64,000 nt of DNA from Tateyamaria sp. Alg231-49 (lineage in GTDB: Bacteria; Pseudomonadota; Alphaproteobacteria; Rhodobacterales; Rhodobacteraceae): contig NZ_FRFA01000018.1 of the NCBI RefSeq assembly GCF_900143535.1, positions 25,615-89,614 of the forward strand, read 5' to 3'. Each line of letters opens with the position of its first letter. The first letter of the stretch is position 1. The notes below the pieces were generated by a model. That model was not told the origin of the DNA, made no database searches, and saw nothing but the letters and a program-made list of their open reading frames with translations. Positions 9,385 to 19,147 of this stretch are shown piece after piece. Position numbers and translations under genes: made by a program.

Positions 9385-10070
9385 CTGGACGCCCGCGCGG
9401 CCCTGAGGGTGGGTGAAATCAGGGCGGCGCCACCGGCCAGTGCCAGCAACCCCACACCGGCAAAGCTGTTCTGAAACGCTATGGCGACCAGCGCCCAGAT
9501 CACTGCGATGCCATAGGTGGGAGCATGGCCCAAACTCCATTGGACAGCCCATGCCAGCGCGATCGCAACGCTGACCATGATCCAAGCTGCCGGGCCTTGT
9601 TCCAGAACCCCGTAGCCCGCCAGAAGCAAGCCAATGGCCACGCAACTCGCGGCACTTAACCATCCCGCATAAAGGCCAACCGGCCATGCCGCCGCCCATG
9701 CATCCGTGCGCGGTGCGCGCCATAGTGCCCAAAGTGCCGTGATCAGCATTACCCAGATCAACACTGTCGCCCAAACCGGGCTGCGCACAGCCACAGGCAA
9801 CCAAACCGCACCGCCCGCCAAGGACAGCGCCAAGGGCAGGCGCATGGCCGTCCACTCTGGCGCAGTTCTGCGCTTCCACAGCCCAAAACCGGCCCCCACA
9901 ATCAGCCACAGATAGATCACGCCCCAAATGGCGAACGCATAGCCTTTGGGCTGCACGGGCGGGTCAATCTGGGGCACCGGAAACTGGTCCGCATCAAAGC
10001 CGCCAAACCCGGGCACCCACAATGGAGAGGCCGCAAAGGCAACCGCCAACAACAAGACAATCAGGGGCAT
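9381..10070 (-). CDS. TspO/MBR-like tryptophan-rich integral membrane protein
   Basis: This 229-residue protein is very hydrophobic, with about seven predicted TM helices and many Trp residues. The segment [18 protein letters not shown] near the N-terminus resembles the conserved first helices of the tryptophan-rich sensory protein (TspO/MBR) family, whose members bind porphyrins or act as regulators. At 229 residues it is longer than classic five-helix TspO (about 160), so it belongs to the long subgroup and may have a different role. It stands alone and converges on der with a 4-base stop overlap. Confidence 0.65.
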   Translation of the reverse strand: MPLIVLLLAVAFAASPLWVPGFGGFDADQFPVPQIDPPVQPKGYAFAIWGVIYLWLIVGAGFGLWKRRTAPEWTAMRLPLALSLAGGAVWLPVAVRSPVWATVLIWVMLITALWALWRAPRTDAWAAAWPVGLYAGWLSAASCVAIGLLLAGYGVLEQGPAAWIMVSVAIALAWAVQWSLGHAPTYGIAVIWALVAIAFQNSFAGVGLLALAGGAALISPTLRAARASS

Positions 10071-10164
10071 GGTATTCCACCGTTTACAATTTAAAGTAGT
10101 TCAGCGACGCTGCGTTCGGGTATTCTCTATTGCTTTCATATGTATTTCAAGGACTTGACCACAC

Positions 10165-11241
10165 ATGACCCGGATTGCGATTTTTTGTGATGGAACGTGG
10201 AATTCTCCCAAGATCCAGGAACCCACCAGCGTGCACAAACTAAAACAGGCGCTGGTGAGCGACCCGGCCCGCGGGCAGGTTGCCGCCTATTTTCAGGGGA
10301 TTGGCACAGATGAGCGTTTTGATGGGCCGGTGAAAAAGTTCCTCAACAGATATGGTGGGGGCGCGTTTGGCTGGGGGCTCGATGCCAAGGTCAAGCAAGC
10401 CTATCAGTTCATCGCGCAGGCCTATGAGGCGGGGGACGAGATCTATTTGTTCGGCTTTTCACGCGGGGCGTATACGGCGCGATCTGTTGCGGGAATGATC
10501 CGCAAATGCGGGATCATTGAAGACACGAGCACGGATGGGATCAACGCGGCCTTTGATCTGTACCGCAAAAAGGGCCAGCGCAACATGCCTGACGCGCCCC
10601 ATATCCGCGAGGCACGGCGCAAGATGTCGCTGCGCTTTGCGACCTCGGTAAGCGATATGGCCTGGCGCAACGATACGTCGCGATTGGTGGCCATTGCCTA
10701 CATTGGCGTTTGGGACACTGTCGGTGCGCGCGGCATCCCGCCCTCATTGCTTGGACCCGTCGCCTCGCTTTGGAACCGGCAGTACAAGTTTCACGACATG
10801 AACCTGTCGAGCCTTGTGCAATCGGCCCGCCACGCCCTCGCGCTGGATGAGCGCCGTGTGTTCTATAAACCCGCCAAGTGGGATAATCTGGACGGTGAAA
10901 CCGGGCTTAACGAAGGTGACACCGGCCCTCTGCGCGCCTATCAGCAGATGTGGTTTGTGGGCAATCACAGCATTGTCGGCGGGTCCGGGGCCGAGCAACC
11001 CCTGTCGATGATCCCGTTGGACTGGGTGGTTCAGGGGGCGGGCCGCCTGACGCTTGAGCAGGGCGCCAAATTCCCGCCCTGCGATCCGGACCCATTGGTG
11101 GAAGCGCCTGCGATCACGCCCAAGCGATCTTTCTTGCAAAAATGGCGCCAAGGTCCGTTGCAGGAATGGGAAACCCATGTCTCGGTACGCGACAGATGGA
11201 AGGGGCGAAGTGACTACCGCCCCAAGTCCTTGCGCATTTAG
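10165..11241 (+). CDS. DUF2235 alpha/beta hydrolase (Tle1-like phospholipase family)
   Basis: This 358-residue protein opens with [10 protein letters not shown], the hallmark of DUF2235. The nucleophile elbow [10 protein letters not shown] (Ser about 95), an Asp candidate in GVWDTVGA and a His candidate in [10 protein letters not shown] complete a plausible catalytic triad. Characterised relatives include type VI secretion phospholipase effectors (Tle1), but DUF2235 proteins are also common as stand-alone cytosolic hydrolases. No VgrG, PAAR, Hcp or immunity-like gene is adjacent, so an effector role is not supported here. There is no signal peptide. The stop overlaps that of serS (TTAG, 11238-11241). 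Confidence 0.8.
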   Translation: MTRIAIFCDGTWNSPKIQEPTSVHKLKQALVSDPARGQVAAYFQGIGTDERFDGPVKKFLNRYGGGAFGWGLDAKVKQAYQFIAQAYEAGDEIYLFGFSRGAYTARSVAGMIRKCGIIEDTSTDGINAAFDLYRKKGQRNMPDAPHIREARRKMSLRFATSVSDMAWRNDTSRLVAIAYIGVWDTVGARGIPPSLLGPVASLWNRQYKFHDMNLSSLVQSARHALALDERRVFYKPAKWDNLDGETGLNEGDTGPLRAYQQMWFVGNHSIVGGSGAEQPLSMIPLDWVVQGAGRLTLEQGAKFPPCDPDPLVEAPAITPKRSFLQKWRQGPLQEWETHVSVRDRWKGRSDYRPKSLRI

Positions 11242-12530
11242 CCGAGCGTTCCGTCCGTACCCAGCACCGTTTTGCCACCCAAATAGGGGGCAAGTGCTGC
11301 GGGTAGATTAACCGACCCATCCGCCTGCTGCCCGTTTTCCAGTACGGCAATCAGACAACGCCCTAAGGCGAGGCCGGAGCCGTTCAGCGTGTGGACGAAT
11401 TGTGGTTTGCCGCCATCTGCCGGTTTGAAACGCGCATTCATGCGCCGGGCCTGAAAGTCGCCAGTGGTGGAGACAGAGCTGATTTCGCGGTATTTGTTCT
11501 GACCGGGCAACCACGCCTCGATGTCATAGGTGCGACGCGCACCGAAACCCATGTCCCCGGTGCACAGCACAACCGTTCTGTACGGGATATCAAGAGCCTC
11601 CAGAATCCCTTCGGCGCAGCGTAGCATGCGCTTCTGCTCTGCTTCGCTATCGTCGGGATGTGTGATCGATACCATCTCGACTTTCTCGAACTGGTGCTGT
11701 CGCAGCATGCCTGATGTGTCTCGACCGGCGCTACCTGCTTCGGAGCGGAAGCACACTGAGTGGCATGTCATGCGGATGGGCAGCGTACTTGCGTCCATCA
11801 CATCTCCTGCTACGGAATAGGTCAGCGGTACTTCGGAGGTCGGAATCAGCCACATTCCATCTTCGGTGCGATAGCTGTCTTCGCCGAATTTGGGCAATTT
11901 ATCAGTGCCATACATGGCTTCGTCCCGCACCAAGACGGGGGTGTAGATTTCGGTCAGGCCATTTTTGTCGACATGGGTGTCGAGCATGAATTGCGACAAT
12001 GCACGATGGACGCGTGCCACAGCACCCTTGCCGAATACAAAACGGCTACCCGAGATTTTGGCCGCAGTCTCGAAGTCCAAATAGGGGGCGACGCCTGTAA
12101 TTTCGAAGTGTTCACGGGGTGTGAAATCAAAGGCACGCGGGGTGCCCCAGCGGTTGACTTCGACATTGTCATCCTCGTCTGCGCCGTCTGGCACATCATC
12201 GGCAGGCAGATTTGGGATGTAGCCAAGGCGATCGGTCAGTTGTGCATCCAAAGCCTTCGCTTCTTCCTGCATCACACTGATTTCTTTTTTCTTTTCTGCG
12301 ATGAGTGTGCGCAGCCTTTCGAACTCTGCCTCATCGCCACGGCCTTTGGCCGCGCTGACTTCTTTGCTGGCCTTGTTCTGTTCGGCCTGTGCAGTTTCGG
12401 CGGCTAGGATCTTGGCACGTCGTGCTTCATCCAGTGCCAGCAATTCAGACGACACCGGTGCGTCCCCACGGCGCGCAAGGGCGGCGTCGAAGGCTGCGGG
12501 GTTTTCGCGGATGATCCGGATGTCGTGCAT
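11238..12530 (-). CDS. serS: Seryl-tRNA synthetase
   Basis: A 430-residue class II aminoacyl-tRNA synthetase that charges tRNA-Ser and tRNA-Sec with serine. The N-terminal 110 residues form the long antiparallel coiled coil that grips the tRNA variable arm (charged stretch around [20 protein letters not shown]). The catalytic core contains [20 protein letters not shown] (motif 2) and [16 protein letters not shown] (motif 3). The length is normal for bacteria. It is a single gene with its own upstream region; the next minus-strand gene upstream ends 210 bases away. Confidence 0.97.
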   Translation of the reverse strand: MHDIRIIRENPAAFDAALARRGDAPVSSELLALDEARRAKILAAETAQAEQNKASKEVSAAKGRGDEAEFERLRTLIAEKKKEISVMQEEAKALDAQLTDRLGYIPNLPADDVPDGADEDDNVEVNRWGTPRAFDFTPREHFEITGVAPYLDFETAAKISGSRFVFGKGAVARVHRALSQFMLDTHVDKNGLTEIYTPVLVRDEAMYGTDKLPKFGEDSYRTEDGMWLIPTSEVPLTYSVAGDVMDASTLPIRMTCHSVCFRSEAGSAGRDTSGMLRQHQFEKVEMVSITHPDDSEAEQKRMLRCAEGILEALDIPYRTVVLCTGDMGFGARRTYDIEAWLPGQNKYREISSVSTTGDFQARRMNARFKPADGGKPQFVHTLNGSGLALGRCLIAVLENGQQADGSVNLPAALAPYLGGKTVLGTDGTLG

Positions 12531-12740
12531 GGGTCTCTAACCTCTGGTCAGGGTGAATGTGTTGGGGTCATATGCCCGATTGTTGGGGCGTGGAAAAGGG
12601 GCGGAATGGCGATGCACGGAGGGTGGGCGGGGTATGCACGGCTTGGTGCATGTTTTTGGCTAAGGCCGCGTTAAGGTTTCTGTCGGAGCTTTCGGCCCAG
12701 CAGCCAATCCGGGTATATGGCATCTTGGGCAGGGCCAGCC

Positions 12741-13436
12741 TTAGGGCGCATCCGAGCGGTGGATCGCGATGTTGGTGCGGCTCCATGGTCCAATGCTCAC
12801 CGCAATGGCGTCTCCGCCGCTTTGCGACGACACGACACCGACCAGTTCCGCACCATCCGGGCCCAGTTGCAGGACCGGACTGCCGGAATTGCCAGAGATG
12901 ACCCGACATCCCAGGACAAAGAGATCCGGCGTGGCATCGCGCACCGCACAGTCTGTGCTGCCGGACAGGAGGAAGGGGGCAAGGCGGTGGTATCCCAACA
13001 GGGCGAGGGTGTCTTGCTGTGGGCGACCCAAGGGGAACGTGGCGATGTCCGTGATCGGGGAATCGAGTTTCCACAGACCGATATCCGCTTGGGGCGAGTG
13101 TTGTCCGCTGCGGCGGTAGTCGGGATGCCTGATCCGTTCAACAATGCGACGCCGGGCGATGACCGTGCTGTTAAAGGCCCCGGCGAGAAACACAGTTTGG
13201 GCGTCGGGGTCGTCAGAGGCCGTTCCCCCCGAACAATGGCCTGCCGTCAGCACGAGGTTCGGGGCCACCAGTGCGCCCGAGCAAAAGCCACGGCCGGGAT
13301 CATTGGGGTCAAAGACGCGCCCGATGGCGGGCCAGTTGGCGGCTTCGGTCTCGGGCAAGGGGAGCATGGGTGTCAGGTGGCTTTCGCCTAGGGCCGGCAG
13401 GGCGACGCAGATGAAAAGCAGGACACGCAAGATCAT
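12741..13436 (-). CDS. Secreted trypsin-like serine protease (S1 family)
   Basis: This 231-residue protein has an N-terminal signal peptide (MILRVLLFICVALPALG). The chymotrypsin-fold triad is visible: His in LTAGHC (about 65), Asp in QADIGLW (about 117) and Ser in SGNSGSPV (about 183). Cysteines at CSGALV and GHC are placed for the usual disulfide. An ATG 21 bases further upstream is possible, but the internal Met gives the cleaner signal peptide. It is divergent from yajC. Rhodobacterales carry several such exported small trypsin-like proteases; the substrate is unknown. Confidence 0.82.
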   Translation of the reverse strand: MILRVLLFICVALPALGESHLTPMLPLPETEAANWPAIGRVFDPNDPGRGFCSGALVAPNLVLTAGHCSGGTASDDPDAQTVFLAGAFNSTVIARRRIVERIRHPDYRRSGQHSPQADIGLWKLDSPITDIATFPLGRPQQDTLALLGYHRLAPFLLSGSTDCAVRDATPDLFVLGCRVISGNSGSPVLQLGPDGAELVGVVSSQSGGDAIAVSIGPWSRTNIAIHRSDAP

Positions 13437-13667
13437 GAGCCGCACACTAGCGACCATGATCGGGGACGTCTATTGCGCCATTGTGTTGCCGGATCGGGGG
13501 GCATCCTGCTCGCAAAACAGGGCTGATTGGTTCCTCAATGCGTCATTGCAGTGGCAATCCGTCATCACGAACGCCTTTCCGCCTTGCACCGCGCGCGCAC
13601 CAACAATAGGTAATGCCAAATCTTGCGATGGGCGTGTGTGCCCCAAGACAAAAAGGACGCGACATAC

Positions 13668-13946
13668 ATGGAAGCCTTTGCTCAGTTTGTACCCCTGATC
13701 CTCATCTTCGGGATCATGTATTTCTTGCTGATCCGCCCACAGCAAAAGAAGGTCAAAGAACACGCCGCAATGGTTGGTGCGTTGCGCCGGGGTGATCAGG
13801 TGGTGACCCAAGGCGGCCTGATCGGCAAAGTGACCAAGGTCAAAGACGACAACGAGATCGAAGTTGAGGTCGCAGACGGCGTCAAGGTGCGTGTGGTTCA
13901 ATCGACTATCGCGCAAGTCCTGAGCAAGACCGAGCCTGCCAAGTAA
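13668..13946 (+). CDS. yajC: Sec translocon accessory subunit YajC
   Basis: A 92-residue single-pass protein: a short N-terminus, one TM helix (FVPLILIFGIMYFLLI), then the RPQQKK motif and a small cytoplasmic beta domain (LRRGDQVVTQGGLIGKV). It joins SecDF in the holo-translocon. The start MEAFAQ is chosen over an upstream in-frame ATG because it matches the family length. The TAA stop overlaps the secD ATG by one base (TAATG), giving the conserved order yajC-secD-secF. Confidence 0.95.
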   Translation: MEAFAQFVPLILIFGIMYFLLIRPQQKKVKEHAAMVGALRRGDQVVTQGGLIGKVTKVKDDNEIEVEVADGVKVRVVQSTIAQVLSKTEPAK

Positions 13947-15610
13947 TGCTGCAGATCGAAGGGTGGAAACGGGTTCTGATCTGGGCGACCGTCGCCGTTG
14001 GTCTGTTGTTGGCGCTGCCAAACGGGTTTTACACCCGGGTTGAAGGGCACAATGACGCCGCACAGGCCATCGAGTTGGGCGCGAACACGCCAGAAAATCA
14101 GACCGCTTTGGCGCAATGGCCCACATGGATGCCATCGAGCCTTGTGAACCTCGGCCTTGATCTGCGCGGCGGCGCGCATTTGCTGGCCGAAGTGCAGGTT
14201 GCAGATGTTTATGCATCCCGGATGGAGGCCAGTTGGCCTGAGGTTCGCAACGCCCTGCGCGAGGAACGGGCCACGGTTGGCACCATCCGGCTTCAGCAGT
14301 CTCCTCCGGATGAACTGCGTGTGCGCATTTCCGAAGAGAGCGGCATGCAGCGCGCTGTGCAGATTGTGCGTTCTCTGGCAGTGCCAGTGCAGACCCTGAC
14401 AGGCGTCGGGGCAAATGACATCGAGGTGCGCGCAGACGGCACCAACGTCATCGTGATCACGCTCAGCGATGCCGAAAAGCTTGCCAGTGATGAACGCACC
14501 GTCCAGCAATCCCTTGAGATCGTACGCCGTCGTATTGACGAGGTTGGCACGCGCGAACCCACGATCCAACGTCAGGGCGCCGATCGCATATTGATTCAGG
14601 TGCCGGGCATTGGGTCGGCCGCAGAGTTGAAGGCGATCATCGGCACCACGGCGCAGTTGACCTTTAATCCGGTGGTCTCACGGACTGCCGATCCGGATCA
14701 GACGCCCGGAATCGGCAACAAGTTGGTCCCGTCGTTGGACGAACCCGGCCAGTTTTACGTGATCGAGAGTGCGCCAGTGGTGACGGGCGAAGATCTGGTT
14801 GATGCCCAGCCTGCGTTTGATCAGAACGGCAATCCGGCGGTGAACTTCCGGTTCAACACGTCTGGGGCGCGGTCGTTTGGGGACTACACCGCCGAAAATA
14901 TCGGATCGCCCTTTGCCATTGTGCTGGATGATGAGGTGGTGAGTGCCCCTGTGATCCAGAGCCATATTCCGGGCGGGTCGGGGATCATTACTGGCAACTT
15001 TGATGTCGAAGAGTCCACCAATCTCGCCGTTTTGCTGCGGGCAGGGGCCTTGCCTGCGAAACTGACTTTCCTCGAAGAACGCACGATTGGGCCGGAGCTG
15101 GGCCAAGACAGCATTGATGCGGGCAAGGTTGCGACCATGGTCGCCTTTGCTGCTGTGCTGGTGTTCATGTTCCTGAGTTACGGGCTGTTTGGCGTCTTTG
15201 CCAATATCGCGCTGATCGTGAATATCGGGCTGATCTTTGGCCTTTTGTCCCTGATCGGGGCGACGCTGACGTTGCCGGGGATCGCCGGGATCGTGTTGAC
15301 GGTCGGGATGGCGGTGGATGCCAACGTGCTGATCTTTGAGCGTATTCGCGAAGAGTTGAAATCAGCCCGTGGTCCGGCGCGCGCCATTGAGCTTGGCTAT
15401 GAAAAGGCGTTGTCGGCGATTCTGGATGCCAACATCACAACCTTCATTACGGCCGTGATCCTGTTTGCCATGGGCTCGGGCCCAGTGCGTGGATTTGCGA
15501 TAACCTTGGGTCTGGGGATCATGACGTCGGTGTTTACGGCGATCTTTGTGACCCGCCTTTTGCTGGTCATGTGGTTTGAACGCCGCCGCCCGAAAACGAT
15601 TGAGGTCTGA
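13946..15610 (+). CDS. secD: Protein translocase subunit SecD
   Basis: This 554-residue inner membrane protein uses the proton gradient to help pull preproteins through SecYEG. It has an N-terminal TM helix, the D1 signature LGLDLRGGAHLLAEV (about 67-81), a large periplasmic P1 domain, and a block of five C-terminal TM helices (from VATMVAFAAVLVFMFL). GMAVDANVLIFERIREEL is the conserved TM4 region of the RND-like fold. SecF follows 3 bases after the stop. Confidence 0.97.
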   Translation: MLQIEGWKRVLIWATVAVGLLLALPNGFYTRVEGHNDAAQAIELGANTPENQTALAQWPTWMPSSLVNLGLDLRGGAHLLAEVQVADVYASRMEASWPEVRNALREERATVGTIRLQQSPPDELRVRISEESGMQRAVQIVRSLAVPVQTLTGVGANDIEVRADGTNVIVITLSDAEKLASDERTVQQSLEIVRRRIDEVGTREPTIQRQGADRILIQVPGIGSAAELKAIIGTTAQLTFNPVVSRTADPDQTPGIGNKLVPSLDEPGQFYVIESAPVVTGEDLVDAQPAFDQNGNPAVNFRFNTSGARSFGDYTAENIGSPFAIVLDDEVVSAPVIQSHIPGGSGIITGNFDVEESTNLAVLLRAGALPAKLTFLEERTIGPELGQDSIDAGKVATMVAFAAVLVFMFLSYGLFGVFANIALIVNIGLIFGLLSLIGATLTLPGIAGIVLTVGMAVDANVLIFERIREELKSARGPARAIELGYEKALSAILDANITTFITAVILFAMGSGPVRGFAITLGLGIMTSVFTAIFVTRLLLVMWFERRRPKTIEV

Positions 15611-15613
15611 GCG

Positions 15614-16582
15614 ATGCGTTTGAAACTGATCAAACAGGGTACGACCTATGACTTCTTTTCCCGCTGGAAGATCTGGCTGGGGATATCAGCACTGCTGGTC
15701 ATCCTTGGTTTTGTGTCTTTCGCCATTCAGGGTCTGAACTTTGGTATCGATTTCCGGGGCGGAACCACGATCCGGACCGAAAGCACGCAAGCCGTCGATA
15801 TCGGGGTTTACCGCGATGCGATGACGCCGCTGGAATTGGGCGATATCTCGATCACCGAGGTGTTTGACCCGACTTTTGATGATGATCAGAACGTGGCCAT
15901 GGTTCGCATTCAGGCGCAGGACGGACAAGAGGCGGTGACGCCCGAGACGATCCTTGCGGTTGAGGCGGCCTTGCAAGCCTCTGTGCCGGACATCAAGTTT
16001 GTGTCTGTCGAATCCGTTGGCCCCAAAGTGTCGGGCGAGTTGATCCAAACGGCGGCGTTGGCTGTGATTCTCGCCATTGCGGCGGTCCTGATCTACATCT
16101 GGTTACGCTTTGAATGGCAGTTTGCGCTGGGGGCCGTGGCGGCGCTTGTGCATGACGTGATCCTGACAATTGGCGTTTTTTCCGAACTGCAGATCAAGTT
16201 TGATCTGGCGATCATTGCTGCCCTTCTGACGATTGTGGGCTACAGCCTTAACGATACCGTGGTTGTGTTTGACCGGGTGCGTGAGAACCTGCGCAAGTAC
16301 AAGAAACGCCCCCTCAACGAAGTGCTCAATATCTCGATCAACGAGACGCTGAGCCGGACGTTGATGACCTCTGTCACCACACTGCTGGCGCTGATCTCGC
16401 TTTATGTGCTGGGCGGCGACGTGATCCGTGGGTTCGTGTTTGCGATGATCTGGGGCGTGATCGTGGGGACGTACAGTTCTGTTTTTGTCGCCTCGACCAT
16501 CCTGTTGTGGTTGGGCGTCAAGCGAAACTGGGACAAGCCGGATGCCAATGCAGGCAATCAATACGCCAACATAGATGCCTGA
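15614..16582 (+). CDS. secF: Protein translocase subunit SecF
   Basis: A 322-residue partner of SecD. After the first TM helix comes the signature GIDFRGGTTIRTE. The C-terminal half has five TM helices with GYSLNDTVVVFDRVRENL, the counterpart of the SecD TM4 motif, and an NETLSRTLMTS loop typical of SecF. Its last 8 bases overlap the start of the TauE-like gene, so the sec genes and the following exporter gene are probably co-transcribed. Confidence 0.97.
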   Translation: MRLKLIKQGTTYDFFSRWKIWLGISALLVILGFVSFAIQGLNFGIDFRGGTTIRTESTQAVDIGVYRDAMTPLELGDISITEVFDPTFDDDQNVAMVRIQAQDGQEAVTPETILAVEAALQASVPDIKFVSVESVGPKVSGELIQTAALAVILAIAAVLIYIWLRFEWQFALGAVAALVHDVILTIGVFSELQIKFDLAIIAALLTIVGYSLNDTVVVFDRVRENLRKYKKRPLNEVLNISINETLSRTLMTSVTTLLALISLYVLGGDVIRGFVFAMIWGVIVGTYSSVFVASTILLWLGVKRNWDKPDANAGNQYANIDA

Positions 16583-17327
16583 TCTGATCACTGCTGCCCT
16601 GGCGTTGCCGGGGCTGTGGTGGTTGTTGGGTGCGATTGTGATGGCAGGCCTTGTGCGTGGGTTCACCGGCTTTGGGTCGGCCATGATCATCATGCCTGTG
16701 GCCAGTTCGGTGCTGGGCCCGTTTGCAGCGCTTGCCTTTCTTACTGTTGTGGAATTCTGGGGGCCTTTGCCCAATCTGCGCGCGGCGTGGCGAACGGGAG
16801 ATGCGCGCGAGGTGGCGTTGTTGCTGGGGGGCGCTGCGCTGACTTTGCCGCTGGGTCTGTGGTCGCTGTCGCAGCTTGAACCTGCGGTCTTTGGCTGGGC
16901 CGTTTCTGTGGTTGTGCTGGTGCTGCTTGTGCTGGTGATGAGCGGCTGGCGCTATTCCGGGCGCCTTAGCCGTCCAAGCGTTCTTGGTGTCGGCGGTGTC
17001 GGCGGATTCCTGGGCGGTCTGGTGGGTGTGCCGGGGCCACCTGTGATCATGCTTTACATGGCCAGCGCGTTGCCCATCGCCGCGATCCGCGCCAATTTTC
17101 TGTTGTACCTGCTGGGTATTGATCTGCTGATGATAGCGGTCTTTATCGTGACCGATCTGCTTGATCCGTTGGCGGTGACGGTAGGGTTGATCTGTGTCCC
17201 GGTGTACATGTGTGCCAACTTGTTGGGCGCATGGCTGTTTGACCCATCTGCCGAGCGACTTTTCCGCAGCTTGGCCTATATCGTGATTGCACTGTCAGCT
17301 ATTGTGGGCCTGCCCGTCTGGAGTTGA
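16575..17327 (+). CDS. TauE/SafE-family sulfite or organosulfonate exporter
   Basis: This 250-residue protein has about eight hydrophobic helices in two repeats. Each begins with the family signature: LVRGFTGFGSAMIIMPV near residue 25 and GVGGVGGFLGGLVGVPGPPVIM near residue 140. Family members export sulfite, sulfoacetate or similar anions. The gene overlaps secF by 8 bases, but this placement says little about the substrate. In DMSP- and taurine-using roseobacters a sulfite exporter is plausible. Confidence 0.8.
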   Translation: MPDLITAALALPGLWWLLGAIVMAGLVRGFTGFGSAMIIMPVASSVLGPFAALAFLTVVEFWGPLPNLRAAWRTGDAREVALLLGGAALTLPLGLWSLSQLEPAVFGWAVSVVVLVLLVLVMSGWRYSGRLSRPSVLGVGGVGGFLGGLVGVPGPPVIMLYMASALPIAAIRANFLLYLLGIDLLMIAVFIVTDLLDPLAVTVGLICVPVYMCANLLGAWLFDPSAERLFRSLAYIVIALSAIVGLPVWS

Positions 17328-17332
17328 GCGAT

Positions 17333-17686
17333 ATGCGTCTGAATGAGATCACCTATACTGATGCCAAACCTGTCGAGGGCTATGGCCCCGGTTTCTTCCG
17401 CATTGGCGGAGAGGTGATCCAGGGTGCGGTGCTGACTGGCCCCACGGGCACTGGGCCATGGGGTGGGTTGGATGCCTCTGAGGCTTTGCTGGACCTTGCG
17501 GGCGTCGTGGACGTGCTGTTTCTGGGCACGGGCGCAGAGATTGCGCATATCCCGGCCAGTTTGCGCGCACAACTGGACGGCGCTGGCATTGGGGTCGAAG
17601 TGATGTCGTCGCCTTCCGCTGCGCGCACGTACAATGTGCTCTTGAGTGAAGGGCGCCGTGTTGCCCTTGCGATGTTGCCTGTTTGA
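17333..17686 (+). CDS. Mth938-like domain protein
   Basis: A 117-residue soluble protein of the Mth938/NDUFAF3-like fold (COG3737). Visible family features are the N-terminal DAKPVEGYGPGFFRIGG, VDVLFLGTGAEIAHIP, and the closing ARTYNVLLSEGRRVALAMLP. The eukaryotic relative assists complex I assembly; the bacterial role is not established. The ATG at 17333 is preceded by GGAG about 10 bases upstream. A TTG at 17324 overlapping the previous stop would add three residues. In many Rhodobacterales this gene sits directly behind secDF, as here. Confidence 0.8.
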   Translation: MRLNEITYTDAKPVEGYGPGFFRIGGEVIQGAVLTGPTGTGPWGGLDASEALLDLAGVVDVLFLGTGAEIAHIPASLRAQLDGAGIGVEVMSSPSAARTYNVLLSEGRRVALAMLPV

Positions 17687-17692
17687 AGCGAG

Positions 17693-17767
17693 ACGCATTT
17701 TTGAAGAAAAAATGCGTGGGGGGGCCAGCCCCCCGGCGCGATGCGCGCCTCCCCCCGGGATTTTTTT
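17693..17767. repeat. Multi-hairpin intergenic element / terminator
   Basis: Three hairpins follow one another. ACGCATTTTT pairs with AAAAATGCGT (17693-17717). A G7 run then faces a C6 run around CCAG (17718-17734). GGCGC pairs with GCGCC further on, and the element ends in CCCCCC-GGGA and a T7 run. The T-run makes it a plausible terminator for the secDF-tauE-Mth938 unit. Similar G-rich/C-rich intergenic elements recur in Rhodobacterales genomes, from memory; only this copy is in the window. Confidence 0.6.
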
Positions 17768-17832
17768 AAATCAGAGAAAATGGGCGCGTGTTGGCGTTTC
17801 ATGTTCGTCTTGTGTGGGTTAGGTCTGGTGTC

Positions 17833-18447
17833 ATGGACCTGATTTTTTCTGATCTGGCGGTGGGACGCGCGGGCTTGCCTGTGTTGGCGGGGTTGAATTT
17901 TACCCTGTCTCCGGGCCGTGCGCTGGTGCTGCGCGGTCCCAACGGGTCGGGCAAGACCACGTTGTTGCGCACTGTTGCGGGCTTACAGCCGCCGATGGCT
18001 GGTGAGTTGGTGGGGGCGGAGGATCGCGTTGCCTACGGAGCCCATGCGGACGGTTTGAAGGCCGCACTGACTGTTACTGAGAACCTGCGTTTCTGGGGGG
18101 CCGTCTTTGGCCAGCGCGACATCGAGGGCGCTTTGCGTGCCTTCGATTTAGAGGCCCTTGCGGACCGGCGGGCTGCATCTTTGTCGGCTGGGCAAAAGCG
18201 ACGTCTGGGACTGGCGCGAATGGTTGTCACGGGGCGCCCGGTCTGGGTACTGGACGAGCCGACGGTGTCACTGGATGCGGCCTCTGTCGGGTTGTTTGCG
18301 GATGCGGTGCGCGCGCATTTGGCTGGTGGTGGATCGGCGTTGATTGCCACCCACATCGATCTGGGCCTTGATGGCGATGTGCTGGACGTCACCCCATTTC
18401 GTGCTGCAGCCGAAACGATGGCCCATGCGGATGAGGCGTTCTTGTGA
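17833..18447 (+). CDS. ccmA: Heme exporter ATP-binding subunit CcmA
   Basis: A 204-residue ABC ATPase that, with CcmB, drives release of holo-CcmE during cytochrome c maturation. Walker A is [11 protein letters not shown] (about 37), the signature is [14 protein letters not shown] (about 118) and Walker B is [15 protein letters not shown] carries the switch His. The start [10 protein letters not shown] is chosen; upstream in-frame residues lack family character. It is the first gene of ccmABCDG, and its stop overlaps the GTG of ccmB by 3 bases. Confidence 0.93.
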   Translation: MDLIFSDLAVGRAGLPVLAGLNFTLSPGRALVLRGPNGSGKTTLLRTVAGLQPPMAGELVGAEDRVAYGAHADGLKAALTVTENLRFWGAVFGQRDIEGALRAFDLEALADRRAASLSAGQKRRLGLARMVVTGRPVWVLDEPTVSLDAASVGLFADAVRAHLAGGGSALIATHIDLGLDGDVLDVTPFRAAAETMAHADEAFL

Positions 18448-19100
18448 GAGCGCTGTTTGTCCGCGACCTGACGCTGGCCTTGCGCGCCGGGGGGGGATTT
18501 GGCCTTGGGCTTGCGTTTTTCCTGATTGTGGTTGTGCTGGTGCCGTTTTCGGTTGGCCCGGCGCCGGACCTGTTGGCGCGTATCGCGCCGGGGGTGTTGT
18601 GGCTGGGAGCACTGCTGGCGTGCCTGCTGTCGCTGGACCGGCTGCTGGCCGTGGATTTTGAGGATGGCGCGTTAGATTTGCTCGCAACCTCGCCCTTGCC
18701 ACTGGAAGGCGTTGTGGCGGTCAAGGCGGCCGCCCATTGGGTGACAACGGGCCTGCCGCTGGTGCTGGCGGCGCCGGTTTTGGGCGTTCTGCTCAACCTT
18801 GCGCCCGAAGGATACCGCGTGCTGGTGATCAGCCTTGCGCTTGGCACGCCTGCTTTGTCGATGATCGGGGCCTTTGGTGCGGCACTGACCGTCGGGATCA
18901 AGCGCGGCGGTTTGCTGATGTCCTTGCTGGTTCTGCCGCTTTATGTTCCCACGTTAATCTTTGGGGCCGAGGCGGCGCGCCGTGCAGCTGAGGGCCTTAA
19001 TGCGACCACCCCGTTACTGTTCGTGGCGGGGATCACGGCGGGGGTTCTGGCCCTGATGCCCTTTGCCGCAGGGGCTGTGTTGCGCGTGAACCTCAGATAA
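18444..19100 (+). CDS. ccmB: Heme exporter permease CcmB
   Basis: A 218-residue membrane protein with six hydrophobic segments and a short cytoplasmic start ([18 protein letters not shown]). The conserved [38 protein letters not shown] region is split here as [15 protein letters not shown] and [13 protein letters not shown]. The GTG start overlaps the ccmA stop. It forms the CcmA2BCD complex of system I cytochrome c biogenesis in the inner membrane. Confidence 0.93.
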   Translation: MRALFVRDLTLALRAGGGFGLGLAFFLIVVVLVPFSVGPAPDLLARIAPGVLWLGALLACLLSLDRLLAVDFEDGALDLLATSPLPLEGVVAVKAAAHWVTTGLPLVLAAPVLGVLLNLAPEGYRVLVISLALGTPALSMIGAFGAALTVGIKRGGLLMSLLVLPLYVPTLIFGAEAARRAAEGLNATTPLLFVAGITAGVLALMPFAAGAVLRVNLR

Positions 19101-19147
19101 CGCGCATTTTGATTGAGATGGCCGCGGCGAAGATTTAGGTAAGACAT

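Noticed and set aside
13470..14414. 314-residue minus frame across yajC and secD
   Set aside because: It overlaps the conserved yajC-secD pair and the upstream region; no family features.
17324..17332. TTG start for the Mth938-like gene overlapping the TauE stop
   Set aside because: Possible, but the ATG at 17333 has a better placed GGAG and matches the family N-terminus.
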